Assembly (NCBI RefSeq): GCF_000424265.1
Contig: NZ_AUJO01000008.1
Location: 62,001 to 126,000 of the forward strand
Reading direction: 5' to 3'
From: Butyrivibrio sp. WCD3002
Lineage (GTDB): Bacteria; Bacillota; Clostridia; Lachnospirales; Lachnospiraceae
DNA length: 64,000 nucleotides
Shown here piece by piece: positions 8,959 through 18,944 of this stretch. Made by a program: the position numbers and the translations under genes. Positions within the stretch are counted from its first letter, which is position 1. Each line of letters starts with the position of its first letter. The notes beneath the pieces were generated by a model. The model made no database searches and was not told the origin of the DNA. It saw only the letters and a program-made list of their open reading frames with translations.

Positions 8959-10950
8959 TTATTTCCATGCATTTACAACTATCTGCATGATCATTAAACT
9001 CTGGAGATACATGGTAAATTTCCAAAGCTTAATTGACGCAGCTTTATCTACATTAACCATTCTGTTTTCTGTCATTATAAACAGCATGGCCGCAAAAGGA
9101 AGAAAATACCTTCCCTGAACACCTTTGACAACAACATTGCCAAATCTTGTGTATGCCAGCAAAAGTGCAAGTAGAATAGCCACATACGACAAAACACATG
9201 GCACAAGGAAAACGACTCTCTTTTTATATTGCAAATTCATTTTATCATTCTCCACATTTGCAAAGAGAAGCATTACCAAAACAAGCGGAAGCACAAAGAA
9301 CCAATTAAGTTCTATACTATTCCAGCCAAGTTTTCCTCCCATAAGCCCCAGGACGTAATCATCAGAATTATGAATTAAGGTGTTCCAGTAAATACATACA
9401 AGCTCCGTGGGATTACTGATAAAGTAAGAAATTGTGTAATAGGTGCGTTCTGTACTGACACTGGTCCTGTCTGCAACGTTCATAGCGGCAAAAATATCCT
9501 TATAAATGAATATTATGCCCGCAACAAGCAGTGCCGCACCTACAAGTAAAAGAATTATTGTTCGCTTACTAAGACCCTTTTTCTCTTTCTTCGCATTCCT
9601 CTGATACAGCGCATAGATCAGGAAAATCAGCAAAGGACTATATACCCCGCCCTTAGTTATCACAATCAGCAGACCACTTATGGCTGCAGGTATTATGTCC
9701 TTCCTGCGGCTGTCTTTCTCCATCACCCTGAGGCAGCATGCTGTATAAAACATTCCCGCACCGATTAACAGAGCATCATAGGATGCTGATCCACACTGCT
9801 GAATCGTTATCGGGAGCACTGATATAAGTGCTATCACGTTTTTTCCATAAGGAGCTATAAGTATTGCTGCATACATCAGTACAGCAGAGCATACAAATGC
9901 CAGATATCTTCCCAGAATGTATGTAAGCATACCTGACAGTCCAAGAAGTCTGCCAATGGTAATACCAAGGGCCATAGGAAAGTACACTATTCCCGGTGCA
10001 TTTCCGGATGCATCTACATATCCCACTTCAATAAGCTCTGTATTATCGGGTCTGACAAAGGTATTTTCAAGAAGCTGCCAGAAAGAATTCGTCTCTACAT
10101 TATTTCCCAGAAGATCAGACTGCTGCGCATCACATTCTCTTTTATAAAGCGTCTGAACATTACCTGTCGAAGGAACCATCATCATATAATTGGAATACTT
10201 ATAAGCTGTATCAATATGCCAGCTCTCATCCGGTGCTCCGCCTACAGGAATCAAAATCTGATAGCACAGACCAAGAAGCAACAATATAGGAAGAAATCCT
10301 TTACCTGCAACAATGCCGTGTCTCATCACATGCATAAAACAGAGCAATACCACAAGCATTATTATAAATACAACGATAAAATAAAGCTTTGTAAGTGATC
10401 TTACCTGCCCGTAGGTAACCTTTGTGATAATATTTATCTTATTTTGCGGATCTGAATTAAACGCCTTTACTATGCTGTACTTTAAATTGTACGCGAAAGT
10501 AACGGTATCTGCCTTACAATCAATAAGGCTTACCCTGATAATGTATTCCCCTTCACTGCATTTTGCAGAGTCCACATACATCACATAATCTCTGTCTTTT
10601 GGTCCTAATACATCCTTAAGAAGATGGTTCTCTGAATATTGCACCTCACCGGTTGCTTTGTTTATTACAGTAAACTCAATATGAGTATCGGGATCGATAT
10701 TATCAGCCCTTCCTGTCACGGCAATGGTTTTTATCTCTCTCATACCAAAATAAATATCTTCTTCCGCCACAGGATTTTCCGCTGACATGACATATTCGTA
10801 ATTGTCCTTGTGATCCCACTCAAGCCCTGCAAAAATGTTATCATCAAAGTACCCGTCCAGCTGAATGCGATACACCAGGACTGCCAGCAGAAAAATAACT
10901 ATCTCTGCTACCAGTATTCTCCCTATTTTCTTAAACAAATCTTTGTCCAT
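8959..10950 (-). CDS. DUF2142 polytopic membrane protein
   Basis: A 663-residue membrane protein. After one N-terminal helix (about 10-27) comes a roughly 140-residue extracytoplasmic beta-rich stretch, then about ten membrane helices. The start of the second part contains GGAPDESWHIDTAYKYSN, the D-E-x-x-H motif characteristic of DUF2142. The acidic-His site resembles the donor site of GT-C glycosyltransferases, so a late, outside-acting sugar transfer is plausible but unproven. A terminator of the upstream gene (11001-11036) lies just before it, so it may have its own promoter or depend on read-through. SD: AAGGG upstream of the ATG. Confidence 0.8.
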   Translation of the reverse strand: MDKDLFKKIGRILVAEIVIFLLAVLVYRIQLDGYFDDNIFAGLEWDHKDNYEYVMSAENPVAEEDIYFGMREIKTIAVTGRADNIDPDTHIEFTVINKATGEVQYSENHLLKDVLGPKDRDYVMYVDSAKCSEGEYIIRVSLIDCKADTVTFAYNLKYSIVKAFNSDPQNKINIITKVTYGQVRSLTKLYFIVVFIIMLVVLLCFMHVMRHGIVAGKGFLPILLLLGLCYQILIPVGGAPDESWHIDTAYKYSNYMMMVPSTGNVQTLYKRECDAQQSDLLGNNVETNSFWQLLENTFVRPDNTELIEVGYVDASGNAPGIVYFPMALGITIGRLLGLSGMLTYILGRYLAFVCSAVLMYAAILIAPYGKNVIALISVLPITIQQCGSASYDALLIGAGMFYTACCLRVMEKDSRRKDIIPAAISGLLIVITKGGVYSPLLIFLIYALYQRNAKKEKKGLSKRTIILLLVGAALLVAGIIFIYKDIFAAMNVADRTSVSTERTYYTISYFISNPTELVCIYWNTLIHNSDDYVLGLMGGKLGWNSIELNWFFVLPLVLVMLLFANVENDKMNLQYKKRVVFLVPCVLSYVAILLALLLAYTRFGNVVVKGVQGRYFLPFAAMLFIMTENRMVNVDKAASIKLWKFTMYLQSLMIMQIVVNAWK

Positions 10951-11000
10951 GTATATTATTTACCCTTGCCTATTATTTTCATTTCTATACATCACCATAG

Positions 11001-11036
11001 AAAAAAATCCACCGCTTTTATTATACGATGGATTTG
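11001..11036 (-). terminator. intrinsic terminator inside the polysaccharide cluster
   Basis: Read on the minus strand, AAATCCATCG and CGGTGGATTT form a 10-bp stem with one G-U pair around an 11-base loop, followed by T6. It sits 35 bases after the DUF4422 gene and 50 bases before the DUF2142 gene. It therefore splits the long cluster into at least two transcripts or reduces expression of its distal part. Confidence 0.75.
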
Positions 11037-11070
11037 CATTACTGTATCATTAAAGAAACACAGTCTACCC

Positions 11071-11880
11071 TTAGAAACTGTGGTCATATTTCTTGTGGAA
11101 AAGTTTTGCTGCCAAAAATGCAGTTCCCTTCTTAAACCAGTTCACCTTCTCGATGTGCACACAGGGAAGCTCAGCTATCTCTGACTCCGGAATATAGCCG
11201 TACTTAATCTCATAGTCCAGCCATACATTTAAGATTATCTCGCCGATTCTTCCGATAAATCTGCCCTGATATGAATCCAGATCCCTCACTGAAGCCTTTT
11301 TCTCAAGCTCCTCAAGGATATCATAAAGCCAGTTGCAGTATCTGTCCAAAATATCCTTTCTCATTATCAGCATATTAAACATGTGACCTGAAGTCTGTCC
11401 CATAACTCTCTCAAAGGATTCCGTATACTCCGGATACTTCTCCTTAATGATCTCAAAGGTATCATCAAGCTGCTCCTTATAATGAGTATGCGCATAGTGA
11501 GACTCAATGGATTCAATATAATATTTTCTCTTTCTGGGAACTACTACGCTGTGATCCTGTAAAAGACGCCTTACCTCTTCGCCTCCCACAATCTGATCAA
11601 AGGGCTCTAAATCTGATCTGGCCTGTGGAGATGCAAAATATCTCCTGTAATGAACAAGTCCGATATAATCCGCATCCAGATTCTTCCAGGCCCAATAAAG
11701 ACCTGTAAGCTCACAATATCTTGCGTTCTTAACAGAAATATTATCTCCCGTATTATCCTGCGTATATTCGGATATAACAGACTTTTTTAAAGCAGCCCCA
11801 ACCTGAAGAGGCATATAAACCGGATCCTCAGGCATTCTATATTTAGTTGTAGTCGCAACAACTATCTTTATCTCAGACAT
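11071..11880 (-). CDS. DUF4422 family glycosyltransferase-like protein
   Basis: A 269-residue soluble protein. The segment YCELTGLYWAWKNL (about 52-65) followed by YIGLVHYRRYF (about 70-80) is the signature of DUF4422, a family found in capsule and exopolysaccharide loci and related to galactofuranosyl-type transferases. A later SGHMFNMLIMRK block matches the family's metal/acceptor region. It probably acts in the cytosol on the growing repeat unit. It is the last gene before an internal terminator. The exact sugar is not known. Confidence 0.82.
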   Translation of the reverse strand: MSEIKIVVATTTKYRMPEDPVYMPLQVGAALKKSVISEYTQDNTGDNISVKNARYCELTGLYWAWKNLDADYIGLVHYRRYFASPQARSDLEPFDQIVGGEEVRRLLQDHSVVVPRKRKYYIESIESHYAHTHYKEQLDDTFEIIKEKYPEYTESFERVMGQTSGHMFNMLIMRKDILDRYCNWLYDILEELEKKASVRDLDSYQGRFIGRIGEIILNVWLDYEIKYGYIPESEIAELPCVHIEKVNWFKKGTAFLAAKLFHKKYDHSF

Positions 11881-11938
11881 GAATATGATAACTCTCCCGG
11901 TAGTACATGCTAAATAAAGGCACTACAATCCTATTATT

Positions 11939-12853
11939 TTAACGTACTTTTCCATCCTTGTCTATTAAAATCCACCCCTTCCAGTAGTCATGCATAAGTT
12001 CAGGGTCACAGGGCTGGTTGTTTCTCATGGTAAAGGTTCGCACTACTTCCTTGTCTTTCCTGCTGTTTAATCTTGCTCCCCAAAATGAAAAAGTAGAATT
12101 CGCACAAATATTCCCTCTGCAGTGGCTCATGAGCTGAATATCAAGAAGAGAATATCTGCCGGTATTGTGATCTACTATGGTATATCTGCCTTTGTCAGCA
12201 TACTTCTGTCTTGCGTATTCCGGGTCATTCGTAAAAATATAAAAATGAGTATCGGGATTTTTTTCCCTGAAATAATTCATGGCGCTTTCATAGTACTCAT
12301 CTGTGGATATTCCGCCAAAAAGAGCAGCATTCTCCGGATCCAGGTAATCTCCGCGCCTTATATGTACGCTTACACTGTTACGCTGCTCCATCTCTCTCAT
12401 AAGCTCTTCATTTCTTTTCTGAAGCTCTTCATCCGGATTTTTAGGAAAAACAAACAGACTCTGAAGCTCATCCATGATATCGTCATAATATTTCTGGCAG
12501 GCAAAATAGCCTTCAATATATTTATTCTTAAGCTCAAACACCTCGGGATGATACATCTTTGATTCGGTAAATCTTACGTTCATTCCGGGTAAAAGCTTTG
12601 CTGCAGCCTTCATTACAACATTTCTGTCAAGAAAAGCTGCTCTCTCCTGTTTTGTGCAAATAGGAAGGGGGAGCCCTTCAAAATATCTAAGCTCAAGCTC
12701 TCTCTTTGCCAGAACGCCCTTTTGACTGTCAGCATCAAACCAGGATGCATCCAGCTTTATAGTCTTATCTGCTCCGGTCTTAAGGAGCTTTCTGTACAAC
12801 GCATACTGTTGCATCTGATTTCCAAGACCGCCGGCAATATTTATTATCAGCAT
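11939..12853 (-). CDS. GT11 family alpha-1,2-fucosyltransferase
   Basis: A 304-residue enzyme. The N-terminus has GGLGNQMQQYALYRKL, the family's first motif, and the central VSVHIRRGDY (about 161-170) is the GDP-fucose-binding HxRRGDY motif of alpha-1,2/alpha-1,6 fucosyltransferases. FYIFTNDPEY and NSTFSFWGARLN, typical of GT11, follow. Expected reaction: transfer of fucose from GDP-fucose to a galactose or similar residue of the repeat unit in the cytosol. SD GAGG lies seven bases before the ATG. Three bases separate it from the upstream pyruvyl-transferase gene. A second GT11 gene occurs at 24760. No GDP-fucose synthesis genes are present in the window. Confidence 0.85.
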   Translation of the reverse strand: MLIINIAGGLGNQMQQYALYRKLLKTGADKTIKLDASWFDADSQKGVLAKRELELRYFEGLPLPICTKQERAAFLDRNVVMKAAAKLLPGMNVRFTESKMYHPEVFELKNKYIEGYFACQKYYDDIMDELQSLFVFPKNPDEELQKRNEELMREMEQRNSVSVHIRRGDYLDPENAALFGGISTDEYYESAMNYFREKNPDTHFYIFTNDPEYARQKYADKGRYTIVDHNTGRYSLLDIQLMSHCRGNICANSTFSFWGARLNSRKDKEVVRTFTMRNNQPCDPELMHDYWKGWILIDKDGKVR

Positions 12854-12855
12854 TT

Positions 12856-14094
12856 TTATACCTCGTCCAAAAAGCTTACATTGCCTTTTGCTCTTTCCTT
12901 AATATCCGGCATCTTGTCCTTCAGCGTCTTAGCGATACTCTCGCCATTTTCCATAATCCACTGGAATTTCTTCAATAGATCCTTCTTCTCTTTAAGGGCC
13001 TGTACAGGAATTACATAGTTCTCTTCTGTACCAAATAAATCTCTTGCTATTCCTCTTGATTTTACCGAATAACCAAGTACCAGCGTCGGAACCGCCTGTG
13101 AATATGCAGCGATTGTGGAATGGGTCCTTGCTCCCACAAAGGCCTCGCATTTTCCGATTACATATTTAAGTTCGCCGGCAGACATGTCATCAATCAGGGC
13201 AATTCTGTCAGCAACAGGTGTTTTTCTATCTTCCCCTGCGAATTCATTATAGAGATCGGTAAGTGGCCTTCTGTCATCATTGCTGCTCCAGACAACGTGC
13301 GGAACAAGAGCAACACCATACTCTGTGTTATTTATTATATAGCTTATCAGCTCTCTGTAATTATCCATGGTAATTCCGGCACTTGATTCCTTACTTGCCG
13401 CCATGGGACTTACATTTAATCCAATTACCCTTCTCTCATTAAAAAGCTGTGGAAGCTTTACTTTTACAGGATCAAGCACGAATGCAGGATCCGGGCAAAG
13501 CATGAGTGCATCCTTATCTACGCCTCCCTTAAGAAGACCTTCATAGGTAATGGTCTCTCTTGCTATTATTCTGTCGTAGGCATTGAGGTCAATTATAAGC
13601 CCTGGTACAGTCTCAGGCTCCACAGAGCATCCCATCAGCACAGTCTTCATACCCAGTCCGCGAAAAACATTATGTGATAGCACAAGGTCTTTGATGAGAT
13701 CCGGGTAACAATAGTTATCTCCTCCGATTGATACAGCTATATCGCCCTTCCTGTAATTATATGTCTTAAGAACTTCCTTATATCTGTATCTGTAAAAGGA
13801 TTCAGCATCTCCGGTTATTTTTCTATAACCATAGTACAGCACATGAGCTAAAAAATTTCTGTCTATATGCCTGTCTTCAACAAGTCTGCACTTATCGTTG
13901 GTGGCAAGCTGACCAAGCCCGTATAGATCATCCTGAATGATATCATTAGATGCTATAACAGGTGTATTGTAATTCTCCAATGCGGCATGTCCGTCCATAA
14001 GCTTAAGGGTGCTTACAGCTATAGCTTCACAGCCGTGATTACCGCTGCCTGCATGCATATAAAAAAGCAATTGTTTTTTGTCCATGTTTCCCAT
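12856..14094 (-). CDS. polysaccharide pyruvyl transferase family protein
   Basis: A 412-residue protein of the polysaccharide pyruvyl transferase family (CsaB/WcaK type). It has an N-terminal GSGNHGCEAIA (glycine-rich first loop), VSIGGDNYCYP in the middle, and VGARTHSTIAAYSQAVP near residue 320, where the Arg and His of the family's catalytic segment are preserved. It would transfer a ketal-linked pyruvate from phosphoenolpyruvate onto a sugar, adding negative charge. An alternative start three codons in (14085) is equally possible. It is the second family member in the window. Unlike the one at 5657-7972 it has no FrhB-like extension. Confidence 0.85.
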   Translation of the reverse strand: MGNMDKKQLLFYMHAGSGNHGCEAIAVSTLKLMDGHAALENYNTPVIASNDIIQDDLYGLGQLATNDKCRLVEDRHIDRNFLAHVLYYGYRKITGDAESFYRYRYKEVLKTYNYRKGDIAVSIGGDNYCYPDLIKDLVLSHNVFRGLGMKTVLMGCSVEPETVPGLIIDLNAYDRIIARETITYEGLLKGGVDKDALMLCPDPAFVLDPVKVKLPQLFNERRVIGLNVSPMAASKESSAGITMDNYRELISYIINNTEYGVALVPHVVWSSNDDRRPLTDLYNEFAGEDRKTPVADRIALIDDMSAGELKYVIGKCEAFVGARTHSTIAAYSQAVPTLVLGYSVKSRGIARDLFGTEENYVIPVQALKEKKDLLKKFQWIMENGESIAKTLKDKMPDIKERAKGNVSFLDEV

Positions 14095-14097
14095 CCG

Positions 14098-15099
14098 TTA
14101 ACTTTTCCACTTTCCGTAAATTGTAAGATAAGCCCTTCTGCTTATCTTAAACAGTAAAACCTTCAGCTTGTACCCCGCTGATAATCTTCCAAATCCGTTA
14201 CCAAGGTTACCTGCACTTTCTATAAGCTCCCTGCAGGAGGTAAGTGCCATGGCTATAAGGTCCCCATCCACACTTTCCTTTGATGTCGAATCCACACATG
14301 CTATTTTACCTGCAACAAGCATGGCTGACATCATCTGTATCTCTGATAATCTGTCGTAGGCGTCTCTGCTAAACTTATGCTCACTTTCCTTAAGAAGCTT
14401 TTCAGCCTCTCTCCAACAGGTCAGCTGATCCAAGTAGCTTTCCTTGAAGCTCTTTTTCATTGCTCCCTGATCGTTATCAAGGTAGTTATACAAAACAGGG
14501 GTGACAAAAACAGCCGGCTTCAAGGTTCCAAGCTTAAGAGACAACTCCATAAGAAAAAGCATGTCTTCTCCTATTGTCATCCCTTCTCGAAATCTAATGC
14601 CTGCTTTTTTTACAGCCTCCGAAAGAAAAAGCTTCCCCCACACATGAGTATCTCTGTAAAGTATGGCTTTTTCAATGTAATCATATCCGTCCCGAACACC
14701 ATCAAAATCGCCATCCATCATATCTGCAATCGGTGTTTTTGCGCTTTCTGCTGCCTCAAATAGCTTCTGTATATATTCCTTTGAAACAGTATCGTCAGCA
14801 TCCACAAAGGAAATATATCTGCCCTCGGCCTTTTCCATCCCTATATTTCTTGCATGGGATACGCCAAAATTCTTTGTATGTATGGCAACTACAGAATCTC
14901 CGCTTAGCCTGTCGCATAGTTCAGAGCTTCCATCCGACGAGCCGTCATCCACAAGAACTATCTGAGTCTTTCCATGATTACCGCTTTTATCCTCCCAGTA
15001 CGACAACGCTTCCTTGACGGAAGCTACGGTTTTTTCCAAGGATCCTGCTGCCTGATAGACAGGTATTATTATGCTGATTTCAATACTCTGTCCATTCAT
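14098..15099 (-). CDS. family 2 glycosyltransferase
   Basis: A GT2 enzyme of 333 residues. ISIIIPVYQAAGSLEKTV is followed by IVLVDDGSSDGSSELC, then ISFVDADDTVSKEYI, which contains the DXD-type metal site. The frame could begin at a TTG at 15117, but the ATG at 15099 has TTGGAG nine bases upstream and is preferred. Either way the start overlaps the end of the DUF6056 gene, which suggests translational coupling. No membrane segment. Specificity unknown. Confidence 0.87.
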   Translation of the reverse strand: MNGQSIEISIIIPVYQAAGSLEKTVASVKEALSYWEDKSGNHGKTQIVLVDDGSSDGSSELCDRLSGDSVVAIHTKNFGVSHARNIGMEKAEGRYISFVDADDTVSKEYIQKLFEAAESAKTPIADMMDGDFDGVRDGYDYIEKAILYRDTHVWGKLFLSEAVKKAGIRFREGMTIGEDMLFLMELSLKLGTLKPAVFVTPVLYNYLDNDQGAMKKSFKESYLDQLTCWREAEKLLKESEHKFSRDAYDRLSEIQMMSAMLVAGKIACVDSTSKESVDGDLIAMALTSCRELIESAGNLGNGFGRLSAGYKLKVLLFKISRRAYLTIYGKWKS

Positions 15100-16480
15100 C
15101 TCTTTCCACTCCAACAAGTGTATTAAATCCGTAATAATTTGCCATCATTACATTTACCCAATACTGCCAGTCATCTGTAACATCACACCCATAGGCAGAT
15201 GAGTATTTCGTCTCAAACTGGGGCCTTAGCTTTGGAACTACCACGTCCTTCTCCCCGGTCTTTGCGTACTCCTCCAGATATTCATATCTTTCCTGCTCTT
15301 CTCTGTATATTCTGGCAAGGCTTGCACCACTGGACAGATACGTAAAAAACATGTAAAGGCATGCAATATAGATAACAGACTTACGTATCACAACTACAAA
15401 CTCAGGTCCTTCCTCTGTATAAGCAAAGGCCTGAACCACAGCTATTATAAGGAATATACCGGCACCAAAAAGTGCTCTGTTCTGCGGAGTTGCTGTAAGA
15501 ACAAGACTATATGTAGTTATTATCGAAAGTCCGGCAAACAGCAGCACCTCAAAAATATCTTCAAAGCTCTTACCATATACTCTTAAAAAGACCACAAGAA
15601 CAATAAGTATTGCAAAAAGTACAAACATCTCATCTCTTACCGCGTTGGTTATATTGAGGAATCTGGCAGCCATACCAATCATTCCGCCGTGCAGTTCTTC
15701 TCTGTTTGATGCTCTGTACATATTTCCGGGAGCAAGTACCATTATCGCAAGTCCCAGTACATTACCGACTACAGCGCTGATCATCCAGGGGCTAAGGCCT
15801 TTTTCTTTTCTGTAAAAAAGGAATGTAAAGAACAAAATAAATAAAAGACATCCGCCGCTTGTGTTCTCATTACACCAGCCGGCAATCAGTCCAAATATGA
15901 AAAGGCCGATAGTCTTTACCGCAACCTTCTCATCTGCTTCTCCATTAAGCAGCCTCTCCGTATTTTTCCTGAAGCAGGTCATGAAACCAAGAATAATAGT
16001 GGTTGTCATTAGATAATTGCAGGCACCTGTCTCCCATAATATTGTCTCCGCAAAGGATATCCCAAAAAGCCAGAGCAGCAAAACTATAAGCACATAGCTC
16101 AGAACATCATATTTGGTTTTTCTTTTAATGTTACAGTAAATAAGGTGTGTCAGAATAGTAAACACAGTGGCTGCAAGAATATTGAAGAAAATTCTGTTTC
16201 CTGAAAGGAAATGATAATCGATATACATAACGATTCGGGCAATAAGATGGGCAACAGAGCGCCCTGTCCATGTAAGATACTGATGCCTCTCCTGGGCGAT
16301 CAGCCCAAATACAGATCCCGCCTTTTTGACCTCTGACAAATAAGACATATCATCCATCAGCATGGGAGTAAGAAATTCATAGATAAGGATACTCACAAAG
16401 CAGATAAATGTAGCCACACCAAAAAGACGCCCAGAGAAATCCTTCTCCCCATTCTTTTTAATTCCGGTATTTACTGCCAT
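15080..16480 (-). CDS. DUF6056-like polytopic membrane protein
   Basis: A 466-residue protein with about eleven hydrophobic helices. The first outside loop carries PMLMDDMSYL and YLTWTGRSVAHLIAR; the W-T-G-R-x-x-x-H pattern and the later ETILWETGACNYL are typical of DUF6056. The acidic pair in the first loop resembles GT-C glycosyltransferases. A soluble tail of about 70 residues follows the last helix. A role as a side-branch transferase acting outside the membrane is inference from fold and context only. Confidence 0.75.
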   Translation of the reverse strand: MAVNTGIKKNGEKDFSGRLFGVATFICFVSILIYEFLTPMLMDDMSYLSEVKKAGSVFGLIAQERHQYLTWTGRSVAHLIARIVMYIDYHFLSGNRIFFNILAATVFTILTHLIYCNIKRKTKYDVLSYVLIVLLLWLFGISFAETILWETGACNYLMTTTIILGFMTCFRKNTERLLNGEADEKVAVKTIGLFIFGLIAGWCNENTSGGCLLFILFFTFLFYRKEKGLSPWMISAVVGNVLGLAIMVLAPGNMYRASNREELHGGMIGMAARFLNITNAVRDEMFVLFAILIVLVVFLRVYGKSFEDIFEVLLFAGLSIITTYSLVLTATPQNRALFGAGIFLIIAVVQAFAYTEEGPEFVVVIRKSVIYIACLYMFFTYLSSGASLARIYREEQERYEYLEEYAKTGEKDVVVPKLRPQFETKYSSAYGCDVTDDWQYWVNVMMANYYGFNTLVGVERDEWTEY

Positions 16481-16501
16481 GTGGTCACTCCCCCAAAAAC
16501 A

Positions 16502-17512
16502 TCATCTAAGTTTAAATCCGGTCATAACAATAAAGGCCATAAACCTTCCCGGATGTCTCATTAATAAATATAATAAATGATTAACCTTGTTTTTTACAAC
16601 AAGAGGTGTTTTCATAACCCGTGCCTTGATATTGTAATCGGAAAGCAGCTTAAGGATTCTTCCCGTAGTGTCAGGAGCACTGTTCTTTAATTCATTCTTT
16701 ATCTGGAACATGAAAAGAAAAAGATTTTCTTTTTCAATAAGCTCTTCTGCATCAGGACCATCGTATTTATCAGCAAAGACTTTTCTGACTGCATCCATAA
16801 GATATTCAATATTATCATTCAGCCCTGCATCATACCCATGGGCCATGGACTCATCATTGTAGTAATAATGATAGTAGCAGGCATCCTTCATAACATAGAT
16901 ACGAGTTGCATCGAGAATTGCAGGAAGCATGATATTCATATCCTCCCCCATCCTGACTCTCTTATCGCAGTACACCATATTATCAGTAATGAGCTCTCTG
17001 CTGGTGAGCTTCATACATCTGGACATTGTGATGATCCTGTTCTCATTGCCAAGGATTCTTTTTTTTATCTCTTTGTCCAGGGTTTCTCCTGTGTATTCAC
17101 CCGGAGCTGCTCCATGATAAATAGGATCAAGCTTGCCGTTGTCATGCTCAAAAAGGCAGTTGCTGCAGATAATCTCTCCCTTACCACGGATATACGATGC
17201 CATGTCAGAAATCATCTCGTTTTCTATCCAGTCATCGCTATCTACAAAACACAGATATGCTCCGGTAGATATCTCTACTCCTGCCATCCAAGCGCTCATG
17301 AGGCCGCCGTTTTCTTTATGTATAACTCTTATTCTGTCATCGCGGGCTGCAAATTCATCGCACATAGCGCCGCTCCTGTCCTTGGAGCCATCGTCAACAA
17401 GTATTATCTCCAGATTTTCATAGGTCTGAGTGATTATACTGTTTACGCATTTATTAAGATAGGCCTCTGCTCCGTACACAGGCACGATGACACTTATGAG
17501 TTCTTTTGCCAT
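16502..17512 (-). CDS. family 2 glycosyltransferase
   Basis: A GT2 enzyme of 336 residues: ELISVIVPVYGAEAYLNKCV, then IILVDDGSKDRSGAMCDEF and YLCFVDSDDWIENEM (DXD site). The frame runs 17 codons further upstream, but AGGAGG lies directly before the ATG at 17512 and the extension would overlap the preceding gene. The short start is therefore well supported. It follows the initiating sugar transferase by 22 bases, so it may add the second sugar of the repeat unit; that is inference from gene order. Confidence 0.9.
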   Translation of the reverse strand: MAKELISVIVPVYGAEAYLNKCVNSIITQTYENLEIILVDDGSKDRSGAMCDEFAARDDRIRVIHKENGGLMSAWMAGVEISTGAYLCFVDSDDWIENEMISDMASYIRGKGEIICSNCLFEHDNGKLDPIYHGAAPGEYTGETLDKEIKKRILGNENRIITMSRCMKLTSRELITDNMVYCDKRVRMGEDMNIMLPAILDATRIYVMKDACYYHYYYNDESMAHGYDAGLNDNIEYLMDAVRKVFADKYDGPDAEELIEKENLFLFMFQIKNELKNSAPDTTGRILKLLSDYNIKARVMKTPLVVKNKVNHLLYLLMRHPGRFMAFIVMTGFKLR

Positions 17513-17534
17513 ATCTGTTCCTCCTGGTAAAAGA

Positions 17535-18944
17535 TTATTCTGCGCCTCTTCCAAACAACACAACGCCCACAGTCTTGATCAGGATTCGTATATCAAGTGC
17601 CAGGGACCAGTTATCAATATACTGAAGGTCCAGCTTAACCACATCGTCAAAGTCATCAATATCACTTCTTCCGCTTACCTGCCACATTCCGGTAAGTCCC
17701 GGTGTCATGCTTATCCTTCTTCGATAGTACTGATTGTATTCCTCAAATTCCTTCTCCGTGGGCGGTCTTGTTCCCACAAGGCTCATGTCTCCCTTTAATA
17801 TATTCCAGAACTGAGGAAGCTCATCAATACTGGTCTTTCTGATAAATGCACCGACCTTTGTAACTCTGGGATCATCCTTCATCTTGAACATAAGACCACT
17901 CATTTCATTCTGATCCTCAAGCTGTTCCTTGATCTTCTCTGCATCGGTGCGCATGCTTCTGAATTTATAAATTCTAAAGCGTCTTCCGTTTCTACCTATT
18001 CGAACCTGTGAAAAGAAGACAGGTCCGGGAGAATCAAGCTTTATAGCCAGTGCCACAAAGGGAGTAACAACTGCAGTAATAGCAAGTCCCACCAGCGCTC
18101 CAACTATATCCATGGCTCTTTTTAAAATAAGTGCTCTGTATCGACCAGTTCCGTTAATGTAGGATACAACTGAATACGTTCCAAAGGTTCCTACCTGAGT
18201 ACTTCCCGAGATATTTGGAAGCTCAACGCAATAATGTACTGTCACACCCATGTCGCCCAGGGCTTCGATGGTATCATTAAGTGACTTCTGAGAGATGTTC
18301 GGTGTATGAATAAACACTTCATCCAGAGGAATGGAGGTTATCTTGCTGATAAAATCCTCCTTGTTTGAGATTACCTCAACTCCCCTTATAACTTCACCTG
18401 TAAGGTCTTCGTCAAGGCACACGGCACCAACAATTGAATAATTTATCTCAATTCTGTGCTGCAGATGCCTGATTGTAGGCATCAGAATCTCCTTTTCAGA
18501 TAAAACAAGAAGCTTTACCGCTGTATCACCGCTTTTCCAATATGTTTTAAGCATGCTCCTGAAAAGCTGGTGCAATAAAAGCGTAAGCACAAAATCGATT
18601 ATTCCAAAATACAGCATAACAAGACGCGAAAACTGTTCAGCCAGCTGTAAACCATAGGCGATTGCTATTGTTCCTATTACAATTGCAATCTCATATTTGA
18701 AAACAGCAGTACCTTCACGCCATATAGTGCGCTTTATAAAATCTCTGTTGTAATCAAGTGCGAAGTTGTACACGGTACCAACAAGTACCAGCACAATACA
18801 GATATAGAAGTGGGTGGATTTATCCCTCATATCCCTGAAGTTAAAATATCTGACATAGGTTGCGATAACAAACGCCAGTCCGATTGCAACCATATCTATT
18901 CCCCAGAGCAGATATGTCAGCAAATATTTATCTTTCCCCTGCAT
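17535..18944 (-). CDS. initiating undecaprenyl-phosphate sugar-1-phosphate transferase (WbaP/CpsE type)
   Basis: A 469-residue polyisoprenyl-phosphate hexose-1-phosphate transferase. Four or five N-terminal helices (about 8-125) are followed by a Rossmann-like domain (about 135-250), then the catalytic half. That half starts with the re-entrant helix after LKRAMDIVGALVGLAI and carries YKFRSMRTDAE, the [20 protein letters not shown] block with the Asp-Glu catalytic dyad, and PGLTGMWQVSGRSD. It attaches the first sugar phosphate to undecaprenyl phosphate on the inner membrane face, starting each repeat unit. It overlaps the upstream Wzy-like gene by 17 bases. SD GGAGG sits six bases before the ATG. 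A second, short initiating enzyme is encoded at 52432. Confidence 0.93.
   Translation of the reverse strand: MQGKDKYLLTYLLWGIDMVAIGLAFVIATYVRYFNFRDMRDKSTHFYICIVLVLVGTVYNFALDYNRDFIKRTIWREGTAVFKYEIAIVIGTIAIAYGLQLAEQFSRLVMLYFGIIDFVLTLLLHQLFRSMLKTYWKSGDTAVKLLVLSEKEILMPTIRHLQHRIEINYSIVGAVCLDEDLTGEVIRGVEVISNKEDFISKITSIPLDEVFIHTPNISQKSLNDTIEALGDMGVTVHYCVELPNISGSTQVGTFGTYSVVSYINGTGRYRALILKRAMDIVGALVGLAITAVVTPFVALAIKLDSPGPVFFSQVRIGRNGRRFRIYKFRSMRTDAEKIKEQLEDQNEMSGLMFKMKDDPRVTKVGAFIRKTSIDELPQFWNILKGDMSLVGTRPPTEKEFEEYNQYYRRRISMTPGLTGMWQVSGRSDIDDFDDVVKLDLQYIDNWSLALDIRILIKTVGVVLFGRGAE

Noticed and set aside
8918..9025. N-terminal extension of the GT2 gene at 8012
   Set aside because: It overlaps the preceding gene, has no family similarity, and a good SD sits before the ATG at 8917.
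16838..17530. 230-codon plus-strand frame opposite a GT2 gene
   Set aside because: The GT2 frame on the other strand has all family motifs; this one is His/Cys/Ile-rich with no recognisable domain.
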